Of a DNA stretch of 64,000 nt, positions 1-11,300 are shown one piece after another. Numbering within the stretch: the first letter of the stretch is position 1; every line of letters starts with the position of its first letter. This DNA comes from Plutella xylostella. Lineage: Eukaryota; Arthropoda; Insecta; Lepidoptera; Plutellidae. Under the pieces are notes generated by a model. It ran no database searches and was not told the DNA's origin. It saw only the letters and a list, made by a program, of their open reading frames with translations. Where the stretch lies: NCBI RefSeq assembly GCF_932276165.1, contig NC_064012.1, forward strand, positions 11,043,501 to 11,107,500, written 5' to 3'. The translations under genes were made by a program, and so were the position numbers.

Positions 1-3000
1 GTTCTGATTCAGTTCTTGTTGTGAATACCATTTTTTAACCGACTTCGAAAAAGTCTCTATATCTCAATTCGTCTGTGTGCATGTTTTTTTATGTTCGTTC
101 ACTGATTGCTCCGCCATTTATTAAATTCTGGAGTTTTGTTATGTAATTGCTGCGGCTATCTAGTGAAGTTCTTTTTTAAACAAAAGACGTCATAAGCCCC
201 GTAAAAATAACGCTATTGCTTTTTTTCCACTGCTTGCGCGTCATAGAACGCCAAAGAACAGAACTTAATGTTATTTGTACTTTTCACTTTCAGGTAACGT
301 AAATATTACCTACGTCACGTTCTTGCGAAACATCTTATACAAATAAAAAACAAAAAACATATTAAGTATATGTAGTAGGTACTTACCTAATTTAATTATT
401 GCGTAAGTATTAAAAATTAATTAATTACTACATAATCGGAATGCATTTTGTTCTCTGACATTCTACTGAAGTGTTTACCATTTATTAATAATATTCATTA
501 ATTAGACGATAGGTATAACAAGTTGATAACAATGGCCATTTGGAGGGCACTTCTGTTGAAACGTGAATTCGCGCACAAAATATTTGTTTGGCCTGAAATT
601 TGCTTTATGAGTTGTGAAGCTCTCGACCCGTTACTATGCGTTTAATTAAAAAGGAAAAGCACTATTTAGATATTTAAAGTTTCGAATATTTCGCTAAAAT
701 GAGCACTGAACTGTATTTAACTTTCAATGCGTACATAATAATTATCTAAATTAAAATGAAATAACAAATAAACAAGGCTTGTTTCATTGTTGAACCTAAA
801 TTTTGTTGGTGTTTTCTTTTTATATAAGTCAAAGCCATAGAACAACGCGGACTCCGGTGTATCCGTCCAAGCCCTATATTTTGTGCTGTAAGTAGGTATA
901 TAGGTATTATTTACGCCTTTCGATTGTTATTTTGTGTAGAAATTAAAATTTATTATAATGTCTTACTTTATTCTTATTTTTGTTTATATTCCTGTTTTAC
1001 GTGCAAATAGGGGTCCACCCCAATTATGTATCATTGGATACATCTTTGGAAGCGACTGCCAAAATTGGTATGCCTGTAAAACGTGGCTCTAAAAATGTGT
1101 GGTTAAGAATTGACTACTTGATGTGATATGAGTGGACCAACCTGCGATTTAGGGCAGCACTGCACTACATAAGGTATGCACTTGACGCCCAGGCTTCTTC
1201 AGATTAAAAATCACCTCTATAAAACCATTTACATAACGCCGATTTTAATAAACACGTGCGAGGCCCTGGATGCTTATTGCTTACACATAAACAAGAAAAC
1301 AAGCTCCTGGCGGGTGAAAGAAATGCTTATTCCTCAACATTTATGGTAAACACCAAATAAAGTATTAAAAACATAGAAAATTTAACCTGAAATAAAATTA
1401 CAAAAAAAAAAACAAATATCCGTATACAAAACAATACTGCCGAACACATTGAAACGTACCCCCGACCGTCGACCACATCCACATTCCATACCGATGCAGT
1501 TATGAAGCAAACAATGGGGCCTGCAATATTTCGGACCAAATTAATTTTGTTCTTCTCAATATCGCCACAGAGAGAAATATCGCCAAATGAAACCATACAC
1601 GACCACGGTATTCCATTTACAAACGATGAAAGGGCATCATTTTCAGTATCGCGGGTAATTACAAAATGATGTAACTTACACAATAGCTACATGAAGAGCG
1701 ACCGCAGGTTATGTTTCATGTAGCGTCCTCATTGGAACAATTCATTTATTGTAATATGCGGTTAGGCTGTCTAGTCGGGGATTCGAAATAAATTTTCACT
1801 CGACAATACCTTCGACCCGGCTATCACAATATTGAGAGCTGTATTAATGGAGCGTCAATGAGTGCGCGTCGGATGTAGTGTTCAATTCTACCTGTAAATC
1901 AGAACGGGTTGATTATTCTATGTGGTAAAGCATTTTGAAAACAATCAGGACACGATTGCTCGGTAGTTTAAGCTAGGGAGCCGATGATTGTACATAATTA
2001 TGTCTCTGAAGTCGGATATGAGAATTCTACGCAAAATGATCATGATGAGCCATGACAGAATGTCTCGAAAAATTCCCCGTACCTATGATTCACAAAAAAA
2101 TCTAGTTTGCTGTATAGAAATATTTTTTCTGCAGGTTTAGCCTTACATTAACAATATACGATCAAGATGGTATATCAAATACAAAAACAAAGCAATAAAC
2201 TGTCCGCATTTTTTTAAGTTCAACTTGATGACAAATTTTACCAAGGATTAAAATCATAAATCTTCTAGCCGAACTATTTCAAAATAAGTGTTCAAAGGTA
2301 AACGGGGTGTTATTTGTCGAGTCGTTTCTTTTGCACTGACACTCCATCTACTTCGTATTAAAACATCGTTTGATGCAACAAAGAGAAGCTAATAACATCG
2401 TGATCCCTATCCCTAATGATGCTTGCTATAAAGTGGCCTGTTGCGGTCACGTACTCAACAGCACACACACATTAGCAATTATGGTGATGATTCTATCCGA
2501 CAGTACTCGGCATTCGGCGCATTAATTACTACGTTGCAGATTAGGTCGTTGCCGACATATCGATAGCTTTACCATCGGTTGTTTTCAATTGAGTAATATA
2601 CACTGTTATGGATTGTAGTTGTACAGGAAAAGTAATAATTGAATTACGAACAAAAACTAGTGAATGCATAAAATGCATTATACTTATTTATATTAAATAA
2701 GTAAATGAATGTTTACTTTGAGTACAATTAATTGGATAACTTGAAGATTTTAGGTACTTCCCCTCCAGGCCCTTAATATTTTTTACCCTGTACAGTATAA
2801 AAAAATTGGTTTTGTATATTTTTGATGCAGGTTTATTCAATATATTCAATTAGACAGTAGGTAGGGGCAATATCCTTGTCGCGATAACATTTCCCTTTAC
2901 AAAGATAAAAGCGTCTGAGCGACCCCTGGGGCAATCCCACTTCCCACTTGTCTCACAAAAATGACGATGTAGACGCAACAGGTCACCTCACTGAGGCAAA

Positions 3001-3626
3001 ACGTTTTTTTATTCTCTTCCACCCTTATTTTTCTCTTATTTTATCTAAAGACATTTAAGATTGATGAAATATTTATTCGCCCGAAGACCTACGTCTCGTC
3101 TACGCGACGCTTGGCGGACCGCGTTTCTTACTCACTTATATTTTTTTTTACCTATCTCAGTAATCTCAATATATACCTACCTATTTCGTGGTAAATCTAT
3201 AACTTATCTTCTAATTATTCAAAACCAGTCAGTCCATAATCATCAATTGTTCAAGGCGTTTCTACCTTCAGTTAGCTGTCTAAACTCAGCGGTCTGGAGG
3301 GTGTCCCACGCCACTTTTCTGTCCACCTCTTCACTCGTTGCCGATAATGTCTTGCAAGTATCGGGAAAGAATGAAAGTTTTTAAAAGAATCTAAGTACTT
3401 TGCTAACGTTATGAGCAGTTGCGAGACTTTTCATGCTATGTTTGTATCAAGGGGACTTTTCTAGAAGAACAGCGAAACTCGGGGCTTCCCCGACTTTTTC
3501 CCGACACGTACGGGTAAAATGGATCGGAAATAATACTGTCTCCGGCTCGCATCGACAATTTTCAACTCAAATCACTTCACAATAATATGAAGGAACGGCG
3601 CTGCGAATAAGTGAGTTTGAGTGGTA
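1..3626. other. noncoding AT-rich stretch left of the tandem duplication
   Basis: I see no supportable gene here. Around 33-120 lies a copy of a dispersed motif starting AACCGACTT and followed by a T-rich run. The same motif recurs near 41990 and, inverted, near 49595. Around 2305-2365 lies a block shared with 45625-45685. The 107-codon open frame at 3061-3384 (plus) has no recognisable domain. On the minus strand near 3240-3370 a short LINE-like frame can be read, but it is too short to classify. Confidence 0.5.
2305..2365 (+). repeat. dispersed repeat, copy 1
   Basis: This block shares TTATTTGTCGAG, then TTTCTTTTGCAC, then ACTCCATCTA, in the same order and spacing as 45625-45685. The match is too long and ordered to be chance, but neither end is defined. 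It is probably a fragment of an old transposon. Confidence 0.45.
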
Positions 3627-4139
3627 GGTTTGTTTTCATATGCTTGTAATTTGTCATCATATTTGTTTTAAGAAAACTAGGTGGTTGGATTCATAAAAAT
3701 CAATCTAAATAAAAGGTAGTATAGAATTAGAATGTACCCAAATCTTTTGTACTATAAATTAGATATTTATGTGTAGGTACATTAAGATTATGATATATGA
3801 AAAGTAATAATGCTCTGCATAGGGCTACAACTATTTAATAATTATAGCGGTCGACTGCGCTGCCAAACTCGGGCAATATTGGGGTGTCAATAGTGGGGCA
3901 ACTTACCCCAAAATTACCCGAAACGCTTAGCCCATTGAAGATCGTGTCATTACCTTGATATAATAAAATGTTATACCGAAATCGAAACTTTTATCGAGTG
4001 GCCTTAATAGATTAAACGTTGTTGCAGACCGAATGACATGGGAACTTAGTTTATAAAAAATGCCTTATATAATGTTTCATGCATAAATTGAATGAAGTTC
4101 TTGTCTTCTGAATTAAACCCGTCACGTATGCATCAACCA

Positions 4140-4650
4140 ATACTGATGTGTGGGCTTATGTTATTCTAAGAGCATGAACCTTAGGTTAGCAGGTTCAATA
4201 ATTGTTCAAAGAACTCATTGTTACATGTCAATTGCAACATTGCAACACGGCTGGGATTCAAACCTGCTTCTCTGGCTCTCACGTGAGCACTTACGACCCC
4301 ACTAACATTGTAGAGGTATGATAAACTCAGGACCAATATAAAAGTTCCGGCACCAAATTACTCCTACAGAACAGAAAATATAGCTTAATTACGCTGTGGA
4401 GGTACCTACAATATTGAAGTTCATTTAACAGCGCAACAGAATATTACAAAACAAAAACGAAAATATTGTGTTCACACTTTTATAAAAGGTATTAAAAAAT
4501 TTAGGGCATTTAGTGGTGGTAATTTGTAAGTGTGTATTATGGAGTGGACCATTCTAAGAACATGAACCTATGGTCATTGACAGATACTCATTGTTACAAT
4601 ACATGTCACGGCCTGGATTCGAACCCGCATTGTAGAGGTATTATATTTCA
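4140..4650 (-). mobile_element. two degenerate tRNA-headed SINE-like remnants
   Basis: Read on the minus strand, B-box-like sequences GGTTTGAATCCC (near 4255-4266) and GGGTTCGAATCCAGG (near 4615-4628) each follow a tRNA-like stretch. Both lie next to a shared AGAGCATGAACCT / AGAACATGAACCT motif upstream on the plus strand. Both are present in copy B (about 14030-14510), so they predate the duplication. No target-site duplication was found. Confidence 0.4.
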
Positions 4651-4813
4651 AGAAAGTAGGTAGGTAGGCCGAGAATTCCGTCGAATTCCGATAAGAATGA
4701 CTTCCGCACGGACGACGGCCGATTGCCAGCTACTACCAGGAGGGCTACTCTATACTGACGAAAAACTAATGAACGACGCTGTATTGAAATCGGCACTTTT
4801 AATACGACGAGTT

Positions 4814-5022
4814 TTTTTTGTTGTTTATTTAATGTTATTGTGTGTCACTACTAAAGAGGCCTCCACTGAAACACCAGCGCAGTGTCCTTGGCTGTGGCCA
4901 AGGGCGCTGCAATACAGCAGACAGACAGCAAATTTATACGTAAGTTCTGTATTATTGTGTATATAATTAAGTATGATTGCTGTCATAGTCAAATAAAGTT
5001 TTATCTTTCTTTCTTTCTTTCT
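4814..5022 (+). mobile_element. retroposon insertion present only in copy A
   Basis: Copy B reads straight through this site. In copy A, AGTT is repeated on both sides (4810-4813 and 5023-5026) around about 209 bp that end in AATAAA, a T-rich stretch and a TTTC microsatellite. An AATAAA followed by a simple-repeat tail is what a reverse-transcribed 3' end looks like, so the insert is read on the plus strand. The body has no RT coding; it is a SINE or a 5'-truncated LINE end. The 4-bp duplication is short for target-primed insertion, so the exact ends are uncertain. Its absence from B is the strong evidence. Confidence 0.7.
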
Positions 5023-5339
5023 AGTTGGAGTCATGGCTCGCGCAGCTTCGCTTTTCCTCATATAGACTCTATATCATAGAGTAACCCCCCAGCTCCTTCG
5101 AATCACACGGCATCTCAGTTTGTTTTTCCAAACTGCCAACTGGAAAATGAAATGGGCTTTTTGCTAGCGTTTTTGTTTTAGTTGATATTTTGGAACGACA
5201 TTCTACGGCGTCAAGGCGTCTATAATTTCAATAAACGAGCGAAAAAGAGGTTAAATTGAATAGTTTTGTGACTAACTATAATGTTAGTTAGTTTTCCAGC
5301 AGACCTACCAACATTGAAAAAAAAACTCAAAAAATGCGA

Positions 5340-5480
5340 CCATCCGAGACTTTTTTTTCTTTAAACAAATATCTGCTCAGGCGGAGAATGGAAAACAGGA
5401 ACCTCGGTCAGAGTCACACCACTGCGCCACCAGTCAAAAGGATAGCACGAGGAGTCCAAAGACAAAGACCTAACTGCTAT
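5340..5480 (-). mobile_element. degenerate tRNA-headed SINE remnant
   Basis: The minus strand carries CTGGTGGCGCAGTGGTGTG, an A-box-like tRNA head, followed by a degenerate B box. It is conserved in copy B near 15000-15140. No boundary could be placed. Confidence 0.35.
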
Positions 5481-6089
5481 AGGACTAGGTGTTTCATTTG
5501 TTACCTGGAGTGATCAGTACACTGATTAACATAGAATAACGCGGACTCGGTTGTGGGCTGATTGAGCTGACTAATGCTGATTAATGATTAAATTGAACTC
5601 TTTAAATCAAAATCTAACATTTCACGAAAAATAAAGAAAACACAAACGACACAAGGTGATTCGCTAGCCACATATTTGGTGACATAAAAATGGTACGAAA
5701 CAAAAATAAATCACACATATACCGAAACTTTCCGTGCAAATATTTGTATTCGATTTTACAGGGCTTTTCTATACGTGTAGGTCTGAACTTTTCCACGTTT
5801 TATGCGCCGACTCAGCGCTCCGATCCGTGGCGCATGTAAGTTTGAATTTTTTAATATTTGTTGTATATTATTAGAAAACTTGGTCCGCTATGCGCTCCCG
5901 TGCGCCTTATACAGGGTGTTGCAGGAATATGGTATTGTATACTCCGAAAGTATGATGTGTAACTCTTCACGAGGTACTGCTTTTGTTCTACGACTTTGGG
6001 AATTTGCGAGAGGGTCTGGAAAGTCCTGAAACAGTTGAGATGGTTTACATTTTCACACAACAGCCTATAGATATTATTATTATATCTTT

Positions 6090-6140
6090 CATATTAAAAA
6101 GTAAAAAAAGTAAAAGTAAAAAAAACGTTTATTGACAAAA
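6090..6140 (-). repeat. LINE or retroposon 3' tail, minus strand
   Basis: Read on the minus strand this is AATAAACG followed by T-rich TTTTAC repeats, a retroposon-type tail. It is also present in copy B near 15740-15780. The body upstream (to the right) is not recognisable. Confidence 0.3.
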
Positions 6141-6507
6141 TATTGTTTAAGTATTTTTCAGAAATAAAGGTTTTATTAGCATTATCTCATTAATACAAAC
6201 CACGTAGGTCCTTACTTATAATATTAACATGAAGACTTGATAGATAATGTAACCCACAACTATAATTCATGATACTACATAACTAATTTAGATGCGGACA
6301 TGGAAAACTAAAAAGTAAAATTTCATCATAATATCTGAAAGGTACAAAACATAGCTTTGCTTTACCACGATTTTAGCCTTTGTTTGTGTCACCACGGTGA
6401 CAAGCTCTAATGTTTTTCACCGACATGCTAATAAATAGACCTGCCGGCTAGGTTTCTAAACGCGCAAAATAAAGTATTGCAAACAACAAAGTCACTCAAT
6501 CGTCCAA

Positions 6508-7120
6508 CAGATGTTAAAGAAAGAAAGAAAAAACATTTATTGCCACATAATCGAGAAAACACAATAAAACACAAATACAAAATTAACTTAAGATTAAAAG
6601 GTGGCAAAAGGACAAACTCAGCAAAGCTGCGAGATACCTCGTATAATCTATGCAGCGCTGGTTTTCAGTATGCCCTGAACTTAGGTGCTAAATTATATAC
6701 TAATAAATTAATTAAACTAGTTACACAAGCTTAATTTTTCAAGTTCAGGTACACCGCTCGGTAAGTAAATGAACTTTAATTTATTACGATAAAAAAAGCT
6801 TAATTAGATAATAAATAATATAGTTTTATATATGTATAAATAAATACTTTATAATAAATATTATAGTTTTATATACAAATATTATAATTGATACCTATTA
6901 TAGTTTTATAAATATGAATTAAATTAAATAATGTAAATATTAGTTAAGATAGATAGATGAATAGAATATTCTTTATTTGTACACAAGATAGATTTTATAA
7001 AGCTTATATATACAAACACATAGGTACAAAAAAGGCTGTCTTATCACTAAAAGCGATTTTTTCAAGACAACCTTTGGGTGGAAGAATATTTATGTTCAGA
7101 TAGGGTCAAGTGTACCTACT
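6508..7120 (-). mobile_element. LINE 3'-end fragments, minus strand
   Basis: At 6518-6543 the minus strand shows CAATAAATG then a TTTC-rich tail. At about 7035-7075 the plus strand shows GGCTGTCTTATCACT followed by a block ending ACAACCTTTGGGTGG. The same block recurs at about 39096-39135 and is a typical lepidopteran LINE 3' untranslated motif. Short open frames here (6477-6734) are chance frames. Everything is repeated in copy B (16165-16780). Confidence 0.45.
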
Positions 7121-8208
7121 AAAGAATTTACTATATAAGAATTATTAATAAATACCTACAAACTAAATAATAAGCGTTAAGCGCCGTCTTAAGATCTTAA
7201 GACCAGACCGAATAGATGTGTGCATCCTAACGTTGTTTTTTTCGACGTAAGAGTTATTTTTATATTGTTTAATATATAGACTTTCATAGGAAGCGCTCCA
7301 ATTGTGCTATAAGTTTTCCCTATCCTTGAAACTGCTGATTTTTATCTTTATAACAGATACATACCCCTTATTATTAATTGCATTTATTAACATATATTTT
7401 ATGTGTTTTGCTGACCCTGTATATGATTTATAGCATTCGTCTCGAAATAACTAATTCTGTAAAAATAAATCTCTCAGAACATCACAAATATTAAACCGTC
7501 TTCGAAGAATAGCCGCAAGTTCATTGCCCTTAGTTAATTACTCCTTGTAGGGTTTCATGATAAAATAAATAGCTAAGCACAGCACACTCAGAAACCTTGT
7601 AAAAGCAAATCGGTGACACCCTTAAAAAATAAAAAGAGCCGACAAAAGAAACAGAATCTAAATTCTGTAATTTCAGGAATATAATACCTACCTACCTAAT
7701 GTTAGTTTATCAAACGCAGTCAATGTTATGATCCTTTATAACCCCCTTTTTGATTACAAAAGAAGTGTGTGTGTATAAGTTTGACGGGTCTTGTAAAAGC
7801 GCATTTAATAGTAAATCAAATACACATTCACCAAAAGATGAAAAGCGATGCGATTCACAGTACCAAGCTCAGACCGTCACTGAATACAGTTTTCCCTCAC
7901 TGTACCTTCTCTGGAAAACTCCATCGATTTTCCTGTAAACGGCTTATTAAACAAAGGATCTGTCTTCTTTCAGATTTCTTTTCAACACCGGTTTACCTTC
8001 AGACAATATGACAACACCGCGCATTAAAGCATACACAAGTAAACAACGGAAAAATCCCTTTTAATACCTAATTGAAATCCTTTTATATTTTCCAACCGAG
8101 CCGAAGGCTGCAGCGGTAACTGTGGAGTCTAAGCATTAACGAGGCTTTGAATAAGAAAAAAGAACGAAGAAAAATACTGTTAAGAGAAACCACAACTGGA
8201 TTTTGTTA

Positions 8209-8213
8209 CTTTA
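8209..8213 (+). repeat. left target-site duplication of the LTR retrotransposon
   Basis: CTTTA here and at 12845-12849 flanks the element. Copy B shows a single CTTTA at 17771-17775 in the same flanking sequence, so the duplication is proven by an empty site in the same window. Confidence 0.95.
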
Positions 8214-8316
8214 TGTTGTGTATGATAGTAAGATCTTTGACCACCGGCCGCTAAGCGGCGGTAGGTAAATAAACCAGTTCACGTTTAGCCGTTGTTTCAT
8301 TGACACGTACATATCA
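8214..8316 (+). repeat. 5' LTR (103 bp)
   Basis: It starts TGTTGTG and ends ATATCA and is repeated without visible change at 12742-12844. Inside is a perfect GC-rich palindrome, GCCGCTAAGCGGC (about 8238-8251), then AATAAA, a plausible polyadenylation signal. At 103 bp it is among the shorter insect LTRs. I see no clear TATA box. Confidence 0.93.
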
Positions 8317-8317
8317 C

Positions 8318-8330
8318 TGGCGACAGGCTG
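8318..8330 (+). other. primer-binding-site candidate
   Basis: TGGCGACAGG starts one base after the 5' LTR, where the tRNA primer should pair. TGG is the complement of the tRNA CCA end. I cannot name the tRNA with certainty from the short match. Confidence 0.6.
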
Positions 8331-8374
8331 TTCTAAAAAAAAACCACGCGTGTGCACTTCGTTATCTAATTACA

Positions 8375-11300
8375 ATGCCTATCGGTCACATCGAACCTTA
8401 CACCATCGGGAGTAATAACTGGGACACCTATATTCGTCGTGTAAAACAATTCATCACGTTAAATAACATCGCCGACACGTTGCAAGTAGCTACGTTAGTG
8501 ACGGTAGTAGGCGCGGAATGTTACGAATTAATGTGTGATTTGTGTTCGCCGGATACTCCAGAATCTAAAACGTTTGATGCGTTAGTTACTCTTGTGAAGG
8601 ACCACCTGGAACCAGATCGCTCTGAAATTGCTGAAAGGCATATATTTCGCCAAAGAACGCAGCGACCGGGCGAAAGTATTCGCGAATACCTGCAATCTTT
8701 AAAACATTTGGCCAAAACGTGCAATTTCGTCGATAAATTGGAGGAGAATTTAAGAGACCAATTTGTTTCGGGTCTAAACAATGAAGACATGAGATCTAGG
8801 ATCTTTGCGGAGAAAAACGTGGACTACAAGCGCGCCGTGGAGCTGGCGCAGGCGCTGGAGGCGGCGGAGCGGCACGCGGGCGTGGCGTGCGCTGCGGGCG
8901 CGGGCGCCGGCGCGGCCTGGCGGGCCCGGGACCCCCGGGAGGCGCACGAGGACGACGGCTTGCACCGGCTGGGGACGCGAGCGGCCGGCGGCGGGGGCTC
9001 CCGGGGGGCGTCCCGCGCCGCGCCGCGCCCGCAGCGCCCATGTGCGCGCTGTGGCAAATCCGGCCACACGGATGGCAAGTGTCGGTTCAAATATTACAAC
9101 TGTGATGGGTGTGGCGAAAGAGGTCATATAAAGTCAGTGTGTAAAAGTGCTAAAAGTGATAACAGTGCAATAAAATCATCAAAGAATCAATTCTTTATAG
9201 ATGGATCGGACACGGATGATGAAGGTTGTAACTTTTATAACTTAGTAGTAAATAGCGAAGGTGATGGGCCTTATTATGCAACGGTCACTGTTGAAAATAA
9301 AGTATGTAAATTCGAAATTGATACCGGAAGTAAACTCTCTGTCATATCAAAAAAATATTACGATAGCAATTTTTCTAATATTCCGATTGAGAAACGTCAG
9401 CTGAGTTTAAAGTCTTACACTGGAGACATCATCGATACTCTTGGGTTTATTGTGGTAAATGTTTGCTACGGCGATAAACAGGTCAAATTAAATCTATTTG
9501 TCATTGAGAACGGGGGACCTCCACTAATGGGTCGCACTTGGATCAAACAATTAAAGTTAGCTATTGTTGAATGCCACAGTTTAACCGAAGAGGACTCGAT
9601 GGCGGTCTCGTTACGTAATGAGTTTCCGGATGTATTTGCCGAAGGTTTAGGTACTTTTAAGTCGGAATTTAAACTTTATCTTAAAGATGAGTCACCAGTT
9701 TTTATTAAGTCACGCCCTATGCCTCTGGCCTTGCGCCAACCAGTGGAGAGGGAGCTCGATAGGCTGCAGCGGGAGGATGTCATATACAAAGTGGAGCGCT
9801 CAGACTACGGGACGCCGATCGTGCCGGTCATCAAGTCCAACGGTAGTATACGTATATGTGGTGACTACAAGGTCACGATAAATCCGCTTCTAAAGGACTA
9901 CCACTACCCGCTGCCGCGCATCGAGGACCTGTTCGCCACCCTGGGCGGCGGTGAACAGTACACTAAACTAGATCTCTCGAATGCATTTCAACAATGTTTA
10001 CTGCACGAAGACTCGCAGGCTATGACGGCCATCACCACTCACGTAGGTACCTTCGTTTATAAGCGAGTTCCCTTTGGTATAAAATGTATACCAGAAAATT
10101 TTCAGAAAATCATGGAGGAAACGTTAAACGGGTTACCGTCGACTGCTGTATTCGCTGATGATATTTGTGTCACAGGAAAGGACAGGGAAACCCATTTAAC
10201 GAACCTTAGGGCAGTGCTACAACGACTCAAAGAAAATGGATTGCGTATAAATTTTAAAAAGTGTAAATTTTTTAAAGACAGTGTTACTTATTTAGGTTAC
10301 AAAATAGATAAGTTCGGTTTACACACGGATGCAAAAAAAATTGAGGCCATTGTAGCAGCGCCACCACCAACCAATGTCACTCAGCTGAAGAGTTTTATGG
10401 GATTAGTAAACTTTTATTCAAAGTTTTGTGTAAATATGAGCGACATTCTTAAACCAATGTATGACTTGTTAAAAAAGAATTCTAAATGGAAGTGGACATC
10501 TGATTGTGACACGGCATTTAATAAAATTAAGAAGGTGTTAAGCAGTTCCCCTGTGCTGGCGCACTACGACCCGAGCCTCGAGCTGATACTGTCGGTGGAC
10601 AGCAGCGCGTACGGGCTGGGCGCCGTGCTCACGCAGCGCGCGCGCGACGGCTCCGAGCGGCCGCTGTGCTGCGCGTCCCGCACGCTCAACGCCGCCGAGC
10701 TCAATTACTCGCAGATAGACAAGGAGGCGCTTGCGATCGTGTTCGGGGTCAGTAAACACCACCAGTACCTGTACGGCAGGAACTTCACGTTGCGTAGTGA
10801 TCACCGCCCTTTAAGTTACATTTTTGGTAAAAATAAAGGTTTGCCGGTGACGGCTGCAAGTCGACTTCAGCGTTATGCGGTTAAATTGGCCGCTTACAAC
10901 TTCAATATTGAGTTTGTGACATCTGCAAAAAATTGTTTTGCTGACGCTCTGTCCCGTCTCCCTCTGGAATTGACTAAACAGCAACCACGAGGTGAAGACC
11001 AACATGTCAGTTATCTAAATTTTGCACAAGAATGTTTCCCGATAAGCTTTAAAGACATTAAAACAGAAACTTCTAAGGATGCGACACTCAGTAAAATTTA
11101 TGGATTTATTATGTACGGTTGGCCGACAAACAAAGACTACGACGACATAGAAAAAAAATATTATAGTAGAAGGGACAGTTTGCACATAGATCAGGGTTGC
11201 ATTGTATGGGGATATCGTATCGTGGTTCCGGGCTCATTGAGAAATTTGATTTTAAAAGAAATTCACGACGGTCACCCGGGTATCGTTAGGATGAAACAAA

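Noticed and set aside
1327..1683. 118-codon open frame on the minus strand
   Set aside because: It opens at TTG with no nearby ATG, runs through a poly-A stretch giving Phe/Val/Leu-rich sequence, and has no recognisable motif.
3061..3384. 107-codon open frame on the plus strand
   Set aside because: No domain; the minus strand of 3240-3370 reads slightly more like a LINE scrap, but too short to call.
5614..5796. 60-codon minus frame conserved in both duplicate copies (also 15265-15447)
   Set aside because: Conservation is explained by the recent duplication; the whole unit is equally conserved, so there is no sign of coding selection.
8774..9131. Several overlapping open frames on both strands within gag
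   Set aside because: They are by-products of the GC-rich linker of Gag-Pol, where stop codons are rare in every frame.
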